Below are positions 16,963 to 26,348 of a stretch of 64,000 bases of DNA, one piece after another. The notes beneath the pieces are model-generated. The model made no database searches, was not told the origin of the DNA, and worked only from the letters and a program-made list of their open reading frames with translations. The stretch comes from Pseudorhodobacter aquimaris (GTDB lineage Bacteria; Pseudomonadota; Alphaproteobacteria; Rhodobacterales; Rhodobacteraceae): contig NZ_LGHS01000046.1 of assembly GCF_001202025.1 (NCBI RefSeq), positions 1-64,000 of the forward strand, in the 5' to 3' direction. Position 1 is the stretch's first letter; every line of letters begins with the position of its first letter. Position numbers and translations under genes: made by a program.

Positions 16963-18588
16963 GCTGTCCGGGTTTGCGCTGATCCCCAAGGCTCAGCCTC
17001 AGAATGCTTGCCAGAGCGCCATGAAGGTGCAAGCGCGGTTCCATACGCTTGCCACCGGTGGGCACCGGGGTGATGACAATCTTTTCGATCAGGCTGCGGA
17101 TCTCATCGCGCGCTTCCATGGTGCTGTCAGGCTCGGTCAAGCGCGCGATTAGGGACTTTATGCGGCTGTGATAGGTGTCGGCCATCTTCGGATGGACGCG
17201 CAGAGTGGCGTCTGTGGCAGGGGCTTTCGCCAATTCCTTCACCAACTGCTTTTGACGCGCTTCCAGCTGAGCCATACGGTCTTTGATCCGGTCCGCGGGC
17301 GTGCCCGCCAAAAGGGCGTTGACGAGGATGTCCTGATCCTTGACCACCTTGTTCAGTTCCTTTTGCTTGATCGCCCGGTCGTCTGTCGGGTTGAAGCGAG
17401 GCGGTTGCGTTCGGCGATGTATTCATCCGCAAAAGCCTTCACCAAGGCGGGGTCCATCAGGTTGCCTTCAAGCGCTCTCAGGATCTGTCTTTCCATATCC
17501 TGGCGTGCCATGGTGGTGCGGTTGGTGCAAACCGAGGTGCCCTTGTTGCGCGAGTTGCTGCAGCCGAACCTGTCCATCGACACTGTTGAGAACCCGCCGC
17601 CACAGCATCCGCATTTGATCAACCCGCTGAACAGGAACCTCGGCTTACGGCGTTCCCATGCCTCAGTCTGCGTATGTTCGATCTTGCGACTTTGTTGGCG
17701 GGCTTTGGCTGCTTCCCACAAATCTTGCGGAACGATGCGCAGATCGGGCACATCGGCGTATTTAAAGTCCGCTTGCGAATTTGGGCGGGCCTGTCGTTTG
17801 CCGGTCTGTGGGTCTTTGACAAACTCTTGCCTGTTCCAGACACGGCGGCCGATGTAGAGCTCATTGTTCAGGATACCGATGCCGCGTTTGGGATTGCCGT
17901 GGATCGTGGATTTGTCCCACGCAGGGCCGCGAGGCCCCGCAATGGCCTCTTGGTTCAGCATATCGGCGATTTTGTTGGATGACATGCCATCCACATAAGC
18001 CTCAAATATCCGCAAAACGACGGCCGCTTGCCCCTGATTGATGGCCATATCGCCCCGGTTCAGCTCGCCATCATCGCGCAGGCTGCGGATGATGTCATAG
18101 CCATAGGCTTTACCGCCCGCGGATTTACCCTTTTGAATGCGTCCGCTAAGCCCCCGGTGGGTTTTGGCGGCGAGATCCTTCAGAAAGAGCGCGTTCATGG
18201 TGCCCTTGAGGCCGATGTGCATCTCGTTGACGGTGCCCTCGGAGACGGTCTCGATCCCCACACCGGCAAAGGCCAGGTTCTGGTAAAGATGGGCGATATC
18301 TGCCTGATTGCGCGACAGGCGATCAAGCGCTTCAGACAGGACGATATCAAAACGGCGGTCAGATGCATCGCGCTGAAGTCGCTGAATGCCGGGCCGCATC
18401 ATACTGGCCCCGGAGGTGGCGTGGTCTTCATAAGTGCCCACGACCTCCCAGTCTTCGCGTGCCGCCCGGGTGCGGCACAGCCTGATCTGGTCATCAATGG
18501 ACGCCGCATTCTGAAGGTCTGACGAAAATCGCGCATAAATAGCAACACGAAACAGTGGCTTGGTCATGTGGTCTCCCCCCGAGAAATA

Positions 18589-18831
18589 TTACTGATCAGA
18601 TGAGCGGTGGCGTCGGTTTGCTGCAATATCGCGCGCGTGGTCGGCCCGCGCTTCATCCCGGGCCAAGGCGCGAACCAGAGCCAGAATCTGATCTTGATGG
18701 TGAGCGGCTTGGTGCGTCGCGGCAATAGGGGCGTTTGGGGGTAGCGTTGGAGAAGATAATACCGCGGCAGGCGGCGCGGCCATCGCTGGCAGCTCCCCAT
18801 TCTGCGCATGTCTCTTCCGATCCCGTGCCAT
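18589..18831 (-). CDS. small protein preceding serine recombinase (80 aa)
   Basis: An 80-aa protein, MARDRKRHAQNGELPAM at the start and ILALVRALARDEARADHARD near the end, ends 21 bp before the recombinase start on the same strand. A short protein with an ALVRALAR-like helix in front of a recombinase is an arrangement I associate with roseobacter integrative elements, so a role as recombinase accessory or directionality factor is possible. There is no other evidence. The composition (Ala/Arg/His-rich) makes a spurious frame conceivable. Confidence 0.5.
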   Translation of the reverse strand: MARDRKRHAQNGELPAMAAPPAAVLSSPTLPPNAPIAATHQAAHHQDQILALVRALARDEARADHARDIAANRRHRSSDQ

Positions 18832-19582
18832 TGGCCGAGTGCTCCTGCCCGTCCTGACTATGCGTCAGGCGGGGTATACTGATGTTGATTTGACCGGCTG
18901 TTGGTCCGGCGCTATGATGATCAATATAAAGCATCGAGGGACTCATCGGGTTGTTAAAAGAGCCTGAAGGTGGGCCAGATCGGCCTAAAGATGTTGATAA
19001 CCTAGAGTTAAAAATAGAGCGTAATTCTATTGAAGCGGAAGCAACGCAAAGAAATAACCAAAGAAATGTAAAAACAGAAAAGACGAAAAAATCCACATCG
19101 TCCCTTTCTTGAAAAAACACAAAAACCGAATCACTACATCTCCCTGACTTTGAAAAAACGGAAAAATATTGCCCTGAATAAAAATGAAGAAACAAAAAAA
19201 TCCATAAGAAATGGGTAGGAAGCGCTTCTTAAAAGTGAATCGATCAGCATAAAAAAATTCGACATGCCTATTACCCCTTATCGCACGACCCATTCCCCGT
19301 TTGCGAAAATCAATTTGCAAAACAGGGTGAACCTTAGTCAAATACCGGAGGCGCCTCAAAACAGTTGCAAGTCATTCGTATAGCCTGCGCCGGTGATGCT
19401 GTTTGAGTTAAGATACCATTTTTACAGGTTAAGAAGCGCGCATGATCTATATGGTCTGCCTAACTGTGCGTTGCTTTGGCATTTTCATTTATGGAACGTG
19501 CGGCAAAACAAGAATTAGCCACAGGTTCCATTTTCTTTTTCGCAAACAGATTTTGTCCATGTCACGAACGAAAATACGGTGA
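18832..19582. other. A-rich intergenic region without confident gene
   Basis: This 750-bp stretch is clearly more A+T-rich than its surroundings, with a strongly A-rich plus strand at about 18990-19210. Minus-strand frames across it encode only Phe/Leu-rich strings, as expected from the complement of A-rich DNA. On the plus strand a roughly 50-codon frame (18954-19112, TTG start, with RPKDVDNLELKIERNS) reads like a charged helical peptide but has no convincing start. I call no gene. The composition suggests foreign DNA next to the recombinase. Confidence 0.4.
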
Positions 19583-20170
19583 TCAAACCGAAGACGGGTA
19601 TTCGGTCCAGCCACGCGCAAAGCGCCACCACACCTCGGCATCAGCAAAGATCTCGTCCATTCGATATTTTCCGACATTGTAGCGGAGGTGCATCGTAGCG
19701 TCGCGTTTGACTGTCAAATGCTGACGAAAGGCTGCTTTGACGTCCATGCGCCTAATGTCAGCGGGCCGGACCCATTGGCGACCGTCTGAGCCTTTCATCA
19801 CCAGCAATCCGCCAATTTTTTCAGGAGTGGATCGTTGCCCGTGACGTCTAAGGGCAGTCTCGAACCACGCATTCTCAGTTAGAGCCGCCGCCTGCGCCAG
19901 ATTGCAGGCGGCAGCGATCTTCAGGAAATCGAGGGTATTTCCAGCAAAATAGCGCCATCTGAGATTCGCGACGCACATCCAGCCAGAGGGGCTGACGCCG
20001 ACGATAGCATGTGAGCCGCCGTTGGCCTGCAAGGTCGGCCACGTGCCCTCAGGCCCGAACCGCACCGCCGCGAAGACGATGGGCGCGGGATGATGCCGTG
20101 CGATAGGGGGCGCGTCCAGAAGCCAGGCGGCGAACGCGTCATGGATTGCATAGGGTGCAACGACGATCAT
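19583..20170 (-). CDS. hypothetical partner of AAA-M41 protein (195 aa)
   Basis: This 195-aa protein starts MIVVAPYAIHDAFAAWLLDAP and overlaps the stop of the AAA protein by four bases, so the two are translationally coupled. It has no membrane segment. Recognisable stretches are FGPEGTWPTLQANGGSHAIVG (a compact beta-rich segment), WRYFAGNTLDFLKIAAACNLAQAAALTENAWFE and a basic C terminus with VWWRFARGWTEYPSS. I do not recognise the family. The coupling suggests a substrate, adaptor or regulator of the AAA protease. Confidence 0.65.
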   Translation of the reverse strand: MIVVAPYAIHDAFAAWLLDAPPIARHHPAPIVFAAVRFGPEGTWPTLQANGGSHAIVGVSPSGWMCVANLRWRYFAGNTLDFLKIAAACNLAQAAALTENAWFETALRRHGQRSTPEKIGGLLVMKGSDGRQWVRPADIRRMDVKAAFRQHLTVKRDATMHLRYNVGKYRMDEIFADAEVWWRFARGWTEYPSSV

Positions 20171-22245
20171 GGGGTCACCTCATTCTCTGGCGCGGCGACG
20201 CCTTCTGCGACCTTTGCTGACAACACGACCCGCAAAAACGGCAATATCTCGGTGGCCCGCAGCGACCGCTTGTCGGCGAGCTCGCGTGCCAGCGCTTCCA
20301 AAGCATGGCGATTCAGGGTCAAAATAACGCCCGCCCGAGCCTCGGCCCGCTCAACCCGCTGGCGCACGCGGTCCCGGATGGCCGGTGTCGCTAGGTGGAC
20401 CTTGTCTGGATTGGCGTGCCAAACAGGGCCGACACATCCGAGGCCATAAACCGTCTCAATATCGATCGCATAGCGCGTCGCCTTTGCCAGATCCGAGGTG
20501 TCTGGCCCCCCAGCGCCGCCCGAAACCTCGCCCAAGATGAGCCGCTCTGCCGCGCGTCCCGCCATGGAATAGGCCATTTCAGCCTCGATATCGGCCAGCA
20601 GGCTCTGATGAGGTATGCCTTGGCGGGTGATGGTGCCGCCCGCCGCCGTGATCTGCATGCTGTTGATCGGCCCGAGTTGCAGAGCAGCGCCCATAATAGC
20701 GTGCCCCGCCTCATGCACAGCCACACGCCAATTCAGCTCGGCATTCTCAGTCAATGCACCAATATTGAGATGTTTGCGCAGCATCGCCGGTGAGAGCATC
20801 TTGCGGCTGTGCCGTGCGTCCGACCTTGCGGCGCGGATGGCGGCGTCAAGCTCTGCAGCACTGCGCCCAACCGCCTGCCGCGCGAGATTGCGAAGCTCCA
20901 GATCGGCAATATCCTCGGTTAGGTGGTGGCGCAAAATCGAAAGCAGCGCATCTGCATCGGGCAGGGGCACCTCGATTTTGAGATCCATCCTCCCCGCGCG
21001 CAGCACCGCGGGGTCCATACGGCCAGGATCGTTGCAAGTTCCAACCAGCACCACGCCCTCCTCCCTTGCGATTGCATCCATTTCTGCCAAAAAACAGTTG
21101 ATGACCTGCATCCGGTAGTTGCTGGCATGGCGATCAACATCAGAGCGAGAACCAACTGCATCAATCTCGTCGATGATCAGAATGCAGGGCGCTTTGCGCC
21201 GAGCCTCTGAAAAACTGCGTCGCATTTCACGAAGCATATCGCCCAAGTGCCCCGCCGCTTGCCACTCGGCGAAACTTGCACTGACGACGGCCAACCCTGC
21301 GCAGTTGCCCATTGCGCGCGCAAGCCAGGTTTTACCCGTGCCCGGCGGCCCAAAAAGCAACAATGAACGGCTCAACTCATGCCATCCTGTCTGGCCCTGT
21401 CGCCACAGCCGCAGATCGGCAACAACGCGGCGGGCGGCCATAAGTGCTGGGCTGTCTCCCGTCATGTCCTCTAGCCGTGGGCCGGCGGAGTTGGCGTCAG
21501 GTTTCGCAAGGTCTGCAAGTTGCTGCACCGCTGTCGCGAGGATCGTCGCGCGCAGGGCTGCACAAGTGCCTGTCGTTCCTAGGTCGGCCAAAACGGCGTT
21601 TTCGGGAAGTGCTGCGCGCAGATCATCCTCGGTGGCGATTTGGTCAGAAAGACGCCCGGCCTCCAGCAATGTGACAACAATATCGCGCGTAATCGGCGAA
21701 AGTGACAGGATGCGTGGCGCGATGGCGGCCAGAAAGTGCGGCAGCGATGATCCATGGATTTGCAGAACCAGGACGGGCTCGATCTTGTCGGTGCAGTCGT
21801 TGATCTGCTGGAGATAGCGTTGCTCGGACGCTTTTGAGATCGCGCCGTCGCTGATTTCGGGCGTGATGATATGCAGCTGATCACGGGGAAAGCAGATTTT
21901 GAGAACTTCTTTTAGCAAAACAGCATCTTCCACGGCCACATCCCGGATCACGGTCAATCCGCCGCATTGGCGACAGTCCATCTCGACCTGGATCGACCCG
22001 ATGGTCGCTGCAAGCCGGATTGCGATCATGATTTGACGTGTCGGGACATAGCGCGATGGGAGTTCTGCGGATTGCGCAAAGCGCTCGACGGGAAGATCGC
22101 CCTCCATCTGTGAGAAAAGCTGTTCAAGGTCAGACGGTTCAGCATCTTCTGCTTCGGGCGGCGGCATTCCGTGAAAACGGCGCAAACGCTCTATCAGGAC
22201 ATTTGCGTAAGGGGTCCAGTTCGGTGAGGAGAAAAGTTGGGGCAT
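20167..22245 (-). CDS. FtsH-like AAA+ ATPase with M41 zinc-protease domain, lacking membrane segments
   Basis: This 692-aa protein has an uncharacterised N-terminal part of about 270 residues (including a CRQCGG pair near 128). An AAA+ core follows with Walker A GPPGTGKT (about 298), Walker B CILIIDEIDAVG and the second region of homology around NDPGRMDPAVLRAGRMDLKI. The C-terminal peptidase has the zinc motif HEAGH (about 511) and the third ligand in TSDLAKATRYA (about 586). True FtsH has two N-terminal membrane helices; none is visible, so this is probably a soluble ATP-dependent metalloprotease. AGGAGGG precedes the ATG. It is coupled to a 195-aa unknown protein and preceded by a GIY-YIG protein on the same strand. 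Confidence 0.85.
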   Translation of the reverse strand: MPQLFSSPNWTPYANVLIERLRRFHGMPPPEAEDAEPSDLEQLFSQMEGDLPVERFAQSAELPSRYVPTRQIMIAIRLAATIGSIQVEMDCRQCGGLTVIRDVAVEDAVLLKEVLKICFPRDQLHIITPEISDGAISKASEQRYLQQINDCTDKIEPVLVLQIHGSSLPHFLAAIAPRILSLSPITRDIVVTLLEAGRLSDQIATEDDLRAALPENAVLADLGTTGTCAALRATILATAVQQLADLAKPDANSAGPRLEDMTGDSPALMAARRVVADLRLWRQGQTGWHELSRSLLLFGPPGTGKTWLARAMGNCAGLAVVSASFAEWQAAGHLGDMLREMRRSFSEARRKAPCILIIDEIDAVGSRSDVDRHASNYRMQVINCFLAEMDAIAREEGVVLVGTCNDPGRMDPAVLRAGRMDLKIEVPLPDADALLSILRHHLTEDIADLELRNLARQAVGRSAAELDAAIRAARSDARHSRKMLSPAMLRKHLNIGALTENAELNWRVAVHEAGHAIMGAALQLGPINSMQITAAGGTITRQGIPHQSLLADIEAEMAYSMAGRAAERLILGEVSGGAGGPDTSDLAKATRYAIDIETVYGLGCVGPVWHANPDKVHLATPAIRDRVRQRVERAEARAGVILTLNRHALEALARELADKRSLRATEILPFLRVVLSAKVAEGVAAPENEVTP

Positions 22246-22338
22246 GAGAGCGCCCTCCTGAATTTGGGATGTGTGGGGGGATCCCCGGACAGCGTGGCCC
22301 CGGGGTCATGTTCGAGTATCTCAGGCATTTGGTTGAGC

Positions 22339-23286
22339 TTAGGCGGCGCAGACCGACATACTGCGTTCGACCTCGGTGAGGTGATCGAAGATGATTTGCG
22401 TCAAGCCACCGTCATAAATCTCAGATTTCACGCGGATGTGTGCCGCAAAAACAGATGGGTCGACAATCGCTGCAGGATGATAATACCGCAGCTCGGCATG
22501 GATGCGCTTTTCGGCGATGATTGCAGCATGCCCCGTCGGCACCGCAACAACGCGCAGGATCGAGCAAGGCATTTCAGGATCGCGCCGTAGTTGATACTTG
22601 AGGCGACTGTCAGGATCCTTGGAATAGCCGAGTTTGACAAGCTCCCGTCCATTCTCCATCGTGAACCTCATTGCATATAGAAAACTGGGGGCAGCGGGCC
22701 ACTCGACGCCACATCCGCCACAGGAATGCCTACCCGTTTTCATATTGGTGCGCGCCATCCGCTGTTCAAAGCCGCATTCGGTATGGCGATAGTAGCGATA
22801 ACTCGGATCACCTTTGGGGTCCGCACCAATCAGTTCCCACTCCCGGTCAGTTGCTTCTGCCGCCTCAATCTGCGGCTGACACAATTCGCAGCGGATTTTG
22901 ATCTTACCCTTAGCCACACGCTTAATCAGTTCGAATTGCCGGACGTATTCATGTCCACAGCGTGCGCGGTATACACCATAGTGACGATTTGCGGGATCGC
23001 GGTGGAGGAACCTGAGACCGGCAGATGCCGCATCATTTGCCCACTCCTGCTCGATGCAATGGCCACATGATGGTTGGGCGGACATCAGAGTGTAGCGTTT
23101 GACCTTGTTTATTCCTCCACAGCGCACACACCTAAGCGCGAAATGCAGGCGGTCGACGACGCGGGCAATAAAGTCAAAACCCTTCGTTTCGGCCATCTTG
23201 ACCCAGTCAGGCAGAATAGCGCCCGTAAAGATTGGCATGTTAAATTCATTGATAGTCATAGGGTTAGATGTGTTGACCATATTCAT
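22339..23286 (-). CDS. multi-zinc-ribbon GIY-YIG (T5orf172/MUG113-like) nuclease-family protein
   Basis: The 315-aa protein has GGAGGA ten bases before its ATG. The first two thirds contain repeated Cys pairs of zinc-ribbon type: CVRCGG, CGHC, a CGHEY...CELC pair and a CGFEQ...CGGC pair, spaced roughly every 50-60 residues. The last third reads FLYAMRFTMENGRELVKLGYSKDPDSRL and then AIIAEKRIHAELR, which fits the GIY-YIG-like fold of the T5orf172/MUG113 group. Repeated zinc ribbons probably bind DNA. It sits just upstream of the AAA-M41 gene in the same orientation. Defence or DNA-repair roles are possible; neither is shown. Confidence 0.75.
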   Translation of the reverse strand: MNMVNTSNPMTINEFNMPIFTGAILPDWVKMAETKGFDFIARVVDRLHFALRCVRCGGINKVKRYTLMSAQPSCGHCIEQEWANDAASAGLRFLHRDPANRHYGVYRARCGHEYVRQFELIKRVAKGKIKIRCELCQPQIEAAEATDREWELIGADPKGDPSYRYYRHTECGFEQRMARTNMKTGRHSCGGCGVEWPAAPSFLYAMRFTMENGRELVKLGYSKDPDSRLKYQLRRDPEMPCSILRVVAVPTGHAAIIAEKRIHAELRYYHPAAIVDPSVFAAHIRVKSEIYDGGLTQIIFDHLTEVERSMSVCAA

Positions 23287-23438
23287 AAGCAGTCCTCCAG
23301 AGGATTGGAAAAAGAATATCTATAGGGGGAGCAGCACACGGCATGGGGGCCGGAAGCTGAAACGCACGGGCTAGGCTCGGGCGGCGGGCTATAAAAAGAC
23401 CACCGCCGTCTCGGTTCAGCGTGCGCAAGTAATGGTTA

Positions 23439-23975
23439 TTAAAAACCGATCGCTGTCAGCTCTTGGCAATCTTGCTGATGGTAGATCGCGAGTGCGTCGT
23501 CCGACCACCGCTCATAAAGAGGCAATGCGACGAGGGCATCGACCGCCCGACGGGCTTGCATAAGCAACGCGTTGGTCGCAATTGCGGACGCGCCCGCGCC
23601 AGATACGAGAAAGAACGACGAAAAGGACAGGCGCAAATCGCGGTGCAGTTCTTTGAACTCCGTGACGTCATCTGACCAGACTAAGTCTTTGATGAGCTGG
23701 GTCATCCGTTTGAGTGGTTTGTCCGTCGGCTCAACAATCTTTTCTTCGCAAAGGTAAACCAGCGCGGAGACCAAGCGCTCGCGGGCAAGATCGGCATCGC
23801 GTTCCCATGCGTGATATGCGGGATCGTAAGAGCCTTGCACATCCTCAAGGTCGCGTTCGGCGGCGTTATACTCGGCAATCGCCGGCAACAGGTGCGCAGA
23901 AAAATAAGCCGCGAATTCACTGATACGGGACACTTTATTTGCCGCATGCGGCATGATAGGGGATTGGTCAGCCAT
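23439..23975 (-). CDS. hypothetical helical protein (178 aa)
   Basis: This 178-aa protein (start MADQSPIMPHAANKVSRISE, GGAGA six bases upstream) is predicted by eye to be mostly helical, with charged heptad-like segments (AAERDLEDVQGSYDPAYHAWERDADLAR is split by a short turn) and a hydrophobic SFFLVSGAGASAIATNALL patch. It ends in DDALAIYHQQDCQELTAIGF. It is the first gene of the minus-strand group leading to the GIY-YIG and AAA-M41 genes, 153 bp ahead. No family recognised. Confidence 0.6.
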   Translation of the reverse strand: MADQSPIMPHAANKVSRISEFAAYFSAHLLPAIAEYNAAERDLEDVQGSYDPAYHAWERDADLARERLVSALVYLCEEKIVEPTDKPLKRMTQLIKDLVWSDDVTEFKELHRDLRLSFSSFFLVSGAGASAIATNALLMQARRAVDALVALPLYERWSDDALAIYHQQDCQELTAIGF

Positions 23976-24134
23976 GATGATCTCCTAAGGATCTAATTGG
24001 TTAGGACCTTGGTTTGAGTTACAGCTCTTGCCTTGGTCCGCTAATTTAATGACGTGAGATTATTCTCTTGCCTTAGCTTATGTATTTTGTAATATTGTAA
24101 TCAATAAGTCAAGCAGCTTTTGGAGAAAATCGGT

Positions 24135-24326
24135 ATGTCGGAGCAAAAAAAGAAGATGGGGCGGCCGCCAACAGATACGGAGCCGGTAATGGTGCGCATG
24201 AGTCCTGCCATGATTACCGCAATCGACGAATATCGCAGGACGCAAGGCGATTTGCCCACGCGTCCAGAAATGGTTCGACGTGTGATGGCCGAGTTTCTTG
24301 AGCGGGAGACATCGTTCAAGCCTTGA
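24135..24326 (+). CDS. ribbon-helix-helix (CopG/Arc-type) regulator, small
   Basis: This 63-aa protein starts MSEQKKKMGRPPTDTEPVMV. It has a basic arm with an AT-hook-like GRPP, then the RHH core VMVRMSPAMITAIDEYRRTQ and a second helix TRPEMVRRVMAEFLER. GGAG lies nine bases before the ATG at 24135; a TTG start at 24120 is less likely. It is divergent from the 178-aa gene, so it is well placed to repress that operon and itself. Confidence 0.75.
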   Translation: MSEQKKKMGRPPTDTEPVMVRMSPAMITAIDEYRRTQGDLPTRPEMVRRVMAEFLERETSFKP

Positions 24327-24373
24327 AAAGTTTCACTCCAACGCATCTTGGGAAGAGGTCTAACTCCTGCTGG

Positions 24374-24769
24374 TCAGATCTGAAACACGCCGTTGCTCAC
24401 GCAGATCGCTACAGCATGGGTTTTGTTCCGGACCTGCAACCGCGCGCAGGCATTCTTGATGTAGAATTTGACAGTGGTTTCCGAGAGGCCGAGGACCTGC
24501 GCGGTTTCCCATGCCGATTTTCCACGCGCAGCCCACCATAGAACCTCTTTTTCACGCGGCGCGAGGTAAAAGGCGGAAGGTGGCGATGTTGACCGAGAGG
24601 TTTCGTTGCCGCCTTCCTTCTCGAAGGCGACCATACGGTTGACCAACACCAATTTGGCACTGATGGTCTGCGGACAAGCCTGATATCCAAAACGCGGATC
24701 ATCGGAGTTCACCCTTGGGATATACCCTTCCGTTGATCCAGTGCTTATAAAATTGAAATTATTAAACAT
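24374..24769 (-). CDS. LuxR-type DNA-binding protein without an apparent sensor domain
   Basis: Starting from MFNNFNFISTGSTEGYIPRV the protein is about 131 aa. The C-terminal half is a typical LuxR HTH: LAPREKEVLWWAARGKSAWE, then TAQVLGLSETTVKFYIKNA and CARLQVRNKTHAVA. The N-terminal half is too short and unlike the acyl-homoserine-lactone-binding domain. A longer frame back to 24997 exists but its extra part reads like non-coding sequence. It may be a truncated LuxR solo or a dominant-negative competitor. It is convergent with the RHH gene. Confidence 0.7.
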   Translation of the reverse strand: MFNNFNFISTGSTEGYIPRVNSDDPRFGYQACPQTISAKLVLVNRMVAFEKEGGNETSRSTSPPSAFYLAPREKEVLWWAARGKSAWETAQVLGLSETTVKFYIKNACARLQVRNKTHAVAICVSNGVFQI

Positions 24770-25089
24770 TGTTCTGCCCCCATGACGATTAGGGGCATCC
24801 CGGCATATAGCCGGGTGTTCGAAACCCTGCACACAGCACAGGGCGCCGCCACCTTTAGGCAAGCCCTGGACATACGTGACGACCACCCGGCCAAGAAATA
24901 TCTCGACCGGCCTGTGTGCTATTGGAGTTTCGACGCCCCACGGGCAGAATTTGCTGCGCCGCACGTCATATCTGGCACGGCGACCCGTTCGGATCAATGG
25001 GATACCTGCTTTAGGTGGTATTTCGGTCCATGGAGAGATGTGCGAGTATCATATCTATTGTGCCTTTCTGCTAATCATTGGGTGTCGTT

Positions 25090-25428
25090 ATGAAAACCAA
25101 ATTCTGTCTTTCGATCCGCGCATTTTCTTTCTGTTTACTTGCTGCACTCCCGGCACAAGCTCGCCCGGCAAAATGTTTGATGGAGGTCAACGGCAAAGCC
25201 TATATCGACGGCGCCTGCGACTTTGAGGCTCTGGATAAAACTGGCAGCTTCAAGATCTCCGCGCCCGATTTCCTCTATTTCGCCTATGTGAATGTGGACG
25301 TTCCCGGCATAGCAAAAGGGTATTGGAATGAAGAAAAAGGGGCAAATCATGCGCATACCCCGCTCGGCACGCTCAAGCGGGACGGGGCGTGTTGGCGCAA
25401 TAAGGCCGCCAAACTTTGCGCTTGGTAG
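25090..25428 (+). CDS. small secreted Cys-containing protein A
   Basis: 112 aa with a signal peptide (MKTKFCLSIRAFSFCLLAAL, cleavage near PAQA-R). The mature part has four cysteines (KCLMEVNG, GACDFEAL, GACWRNKAAKLCAW), suggesting two disulfides, and a central YFAYVNVDVPGIAKGYW segment. I associate this pattern with a conserved periplasmic protein of alphaproteobacteria of unknown function. It is followed 43 bp later by another small secreted protein. No effector or immunity motif is recognised. Confidence 0.65.
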   Translation: MKTKFCLSIRAFSFCLLAALPAQARPAKCLMEVNGKAYIDGACDFEALDKTGSFKISAPDFLYFAYVNVDVPGIAKGYWNEEKGANHAHTPLGTLKRDGACWRNKAAKLCAW

Positions 25429-25471
25429 ATCGTCCGCTAGTATTCATTTCATCCTTGAAGGGACCAACCGC

Positions 25472-25774
25472 ATGAAAAACCTTATCGGTGCCACCGGCAT
25501 CTTGTTTGCCGCCATGACCGCTGTTGCGCAGGCCGAAACCCTTCCTGTCTATGGGGCGTGGGATTGCAAGATCATGGATTTTACTCTGGACGCTAACACT
25601 TATGTCGTCAGCGGGCAAAAACTTGCAGTTAAGAGTGTTGAGAAAATACTTGATGATGCCTACGGGGTCGAATTGACCGACGGCTATCGGGTTTCACTGT
25701 TCGATGTGAGATCAAAGAGCCTCACGTGGCACTCCCCAGCGAGCGGCGACACGTTCGATTGCCGACGGAAATAA
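25472..25774 (+). CDS. small secreted protein B
   Basis: The start at 25472 (MKNLIGATGILFAAMTAVAQ) gives a signal peptide with cleavage near AQA-E and a 100-aa precursor. The mature part is beta-rich and has two cysteines at its ends (AWDCKIMDF and DTFDCRRK), probably one disulfide. A terminator follows at about 25882. It is likely in one operon with protein A. Function unknown. Confidence 0.6.
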   Translation: MKNLIGATGILFAAMTAVAQAETLPVYGAWDCKIMDFTLDANTYVVSGQKLAVKSVEKILDDAYGVELTDGYRVSLFDVRSKSLTWHSPASGDTFDCRRK

Positions 25775-25881
25775 ACGCGGGCTGGCCGTGGTTCAGGCGA
25801 CCTGATCAGTTTGGCCAAGTCGGCCTGCGTGCTCAGCGCAACCGCTGAAATTCAAGATTTTTGAGATACAAAAAATCCCGA

Positions 25882-25917
25882 CAAGCGCCGCCAGCGGCGT
25901 ATTTTTTTGCGCGCTTG
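25882..25917 (+). terminator. rho-independent terminator
   Basis: CGCCG at 25886-25890 pairs with CGGCG at 25895-25899, followed by TATTTTTTT. An outer CAAGCGC/GCGCTTG pair brackets it. It ends the secreted-protein transcript. Confidence 0.7.
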
Positions 25918-25951
25918 TGCGGGGGTAATATTTTTTCCAAAGGACTGCAGT

Positions 25952-26113
25952 ATGGCTAAACAAGCAAATTATGATCAAGGGTATGAAATCAAACAAGACG
26001 GGGATAAGCGCATCGTGACCTTCAGGGGCGATGGGGTTTCTTGGGCTGCGTATATTATATTTCCAATTGTTTTTTTGGGATTGTCGCCCCTTTTCTTCAT
26101 GTCGGACACATGA
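25952..26113 (+). CDS. small single-pass membrane protein (53 aa)
   Basis: AAAGGA lies about ten bases before the ATG at 25952. The 53-aa product has a charged N-terminal half (YEIKQDGDKRIVTFRGDG) and one C-terminal transmembrane helix (AAYIIFPIVFLGLSPLFF). It lies between the terminator and the phosphatase. No family recognised; the clean ribosome-binding site supports it. Confidence 0.5.
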   Translation: MAKQANYDQGYEIKQDGDKRIVTFRGDGVSWAAYIIFPIVFLGLSPLFFMSDT

Positions 26114-26348
26114 AATAATGTCCATTGGAGGGAGTTTTTGTCCATTAAACCAGATGGTTATTGGCCGTCGCGAACGGGAATATTATATTTTACTATAATA
26201 TCAATATCTTAAAAGACATGCTGATTTAGCAAATTTCCATCAGCCCCAGCGTGGCGGAACCGCATCGCGCAGTTGACGTTAGCGCCGCCATTCGCCTACC
26301 AATTTTGCACAGTGAAGGTGAACGCACCGCAGTCAGAAAGGCTTAATC

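Larger units (their letters stand above)
16862..18567 (-). pseudogene. large serine recombinase (resolvase/Recombinase/zinc-ribbon), frameshifted
   Basis: The N terminus at 18567 reads MTKPLFRVAIYARFSSDLQN, the resolvase catalytic motif with the nucleophilic serine (YARFSS). A Recombinase domain and a zinc ribbon (CGCCGGGF...CSNSRNKGTSVC) follow. One base is missing near 17393; the second frame resumes with NPTDDRAIKQKELNKVV and continues to 16862. The 3' end of the reading frame runs through the 25-bp repeat at 16893-16917 (giving VAGGCNRR), consistent with a recombination site inside or next to the gene. Such recombinases integrate or excise islands. As read, it would yield a truncated 404-aa product lacking the coiled-coil end. 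Confidence 0.85.

Noticed and set aside
18954-19112. Possible small charged peptide starting at TTG
   Set aside because: Reading frame is plausible but the start is weak and there is no supporting context; left as a note in the intergenic entry.
18653-19359. Minus-strand frames rich in Phe and Leu resembling membrane proteins
   Set aside because: They are the complement of an A-rich plus strand; Phe-rich strings arise from that composition, and starts lack ribosome-binding sites.
24796-24815. CCCGGC-ATATA-GCCGGG palindrome
   Set aside because: It shares CCCGGC with the IS3 hairpin elements but lacks their right motif GAGAGGGG and left TGCCCGGCA context.
24770-24997. N-terminal extension of the LuxR-type protein
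   Set aside because: The extra codons look non-coding; the ATG at 24769 begins the part with normal protein composition.
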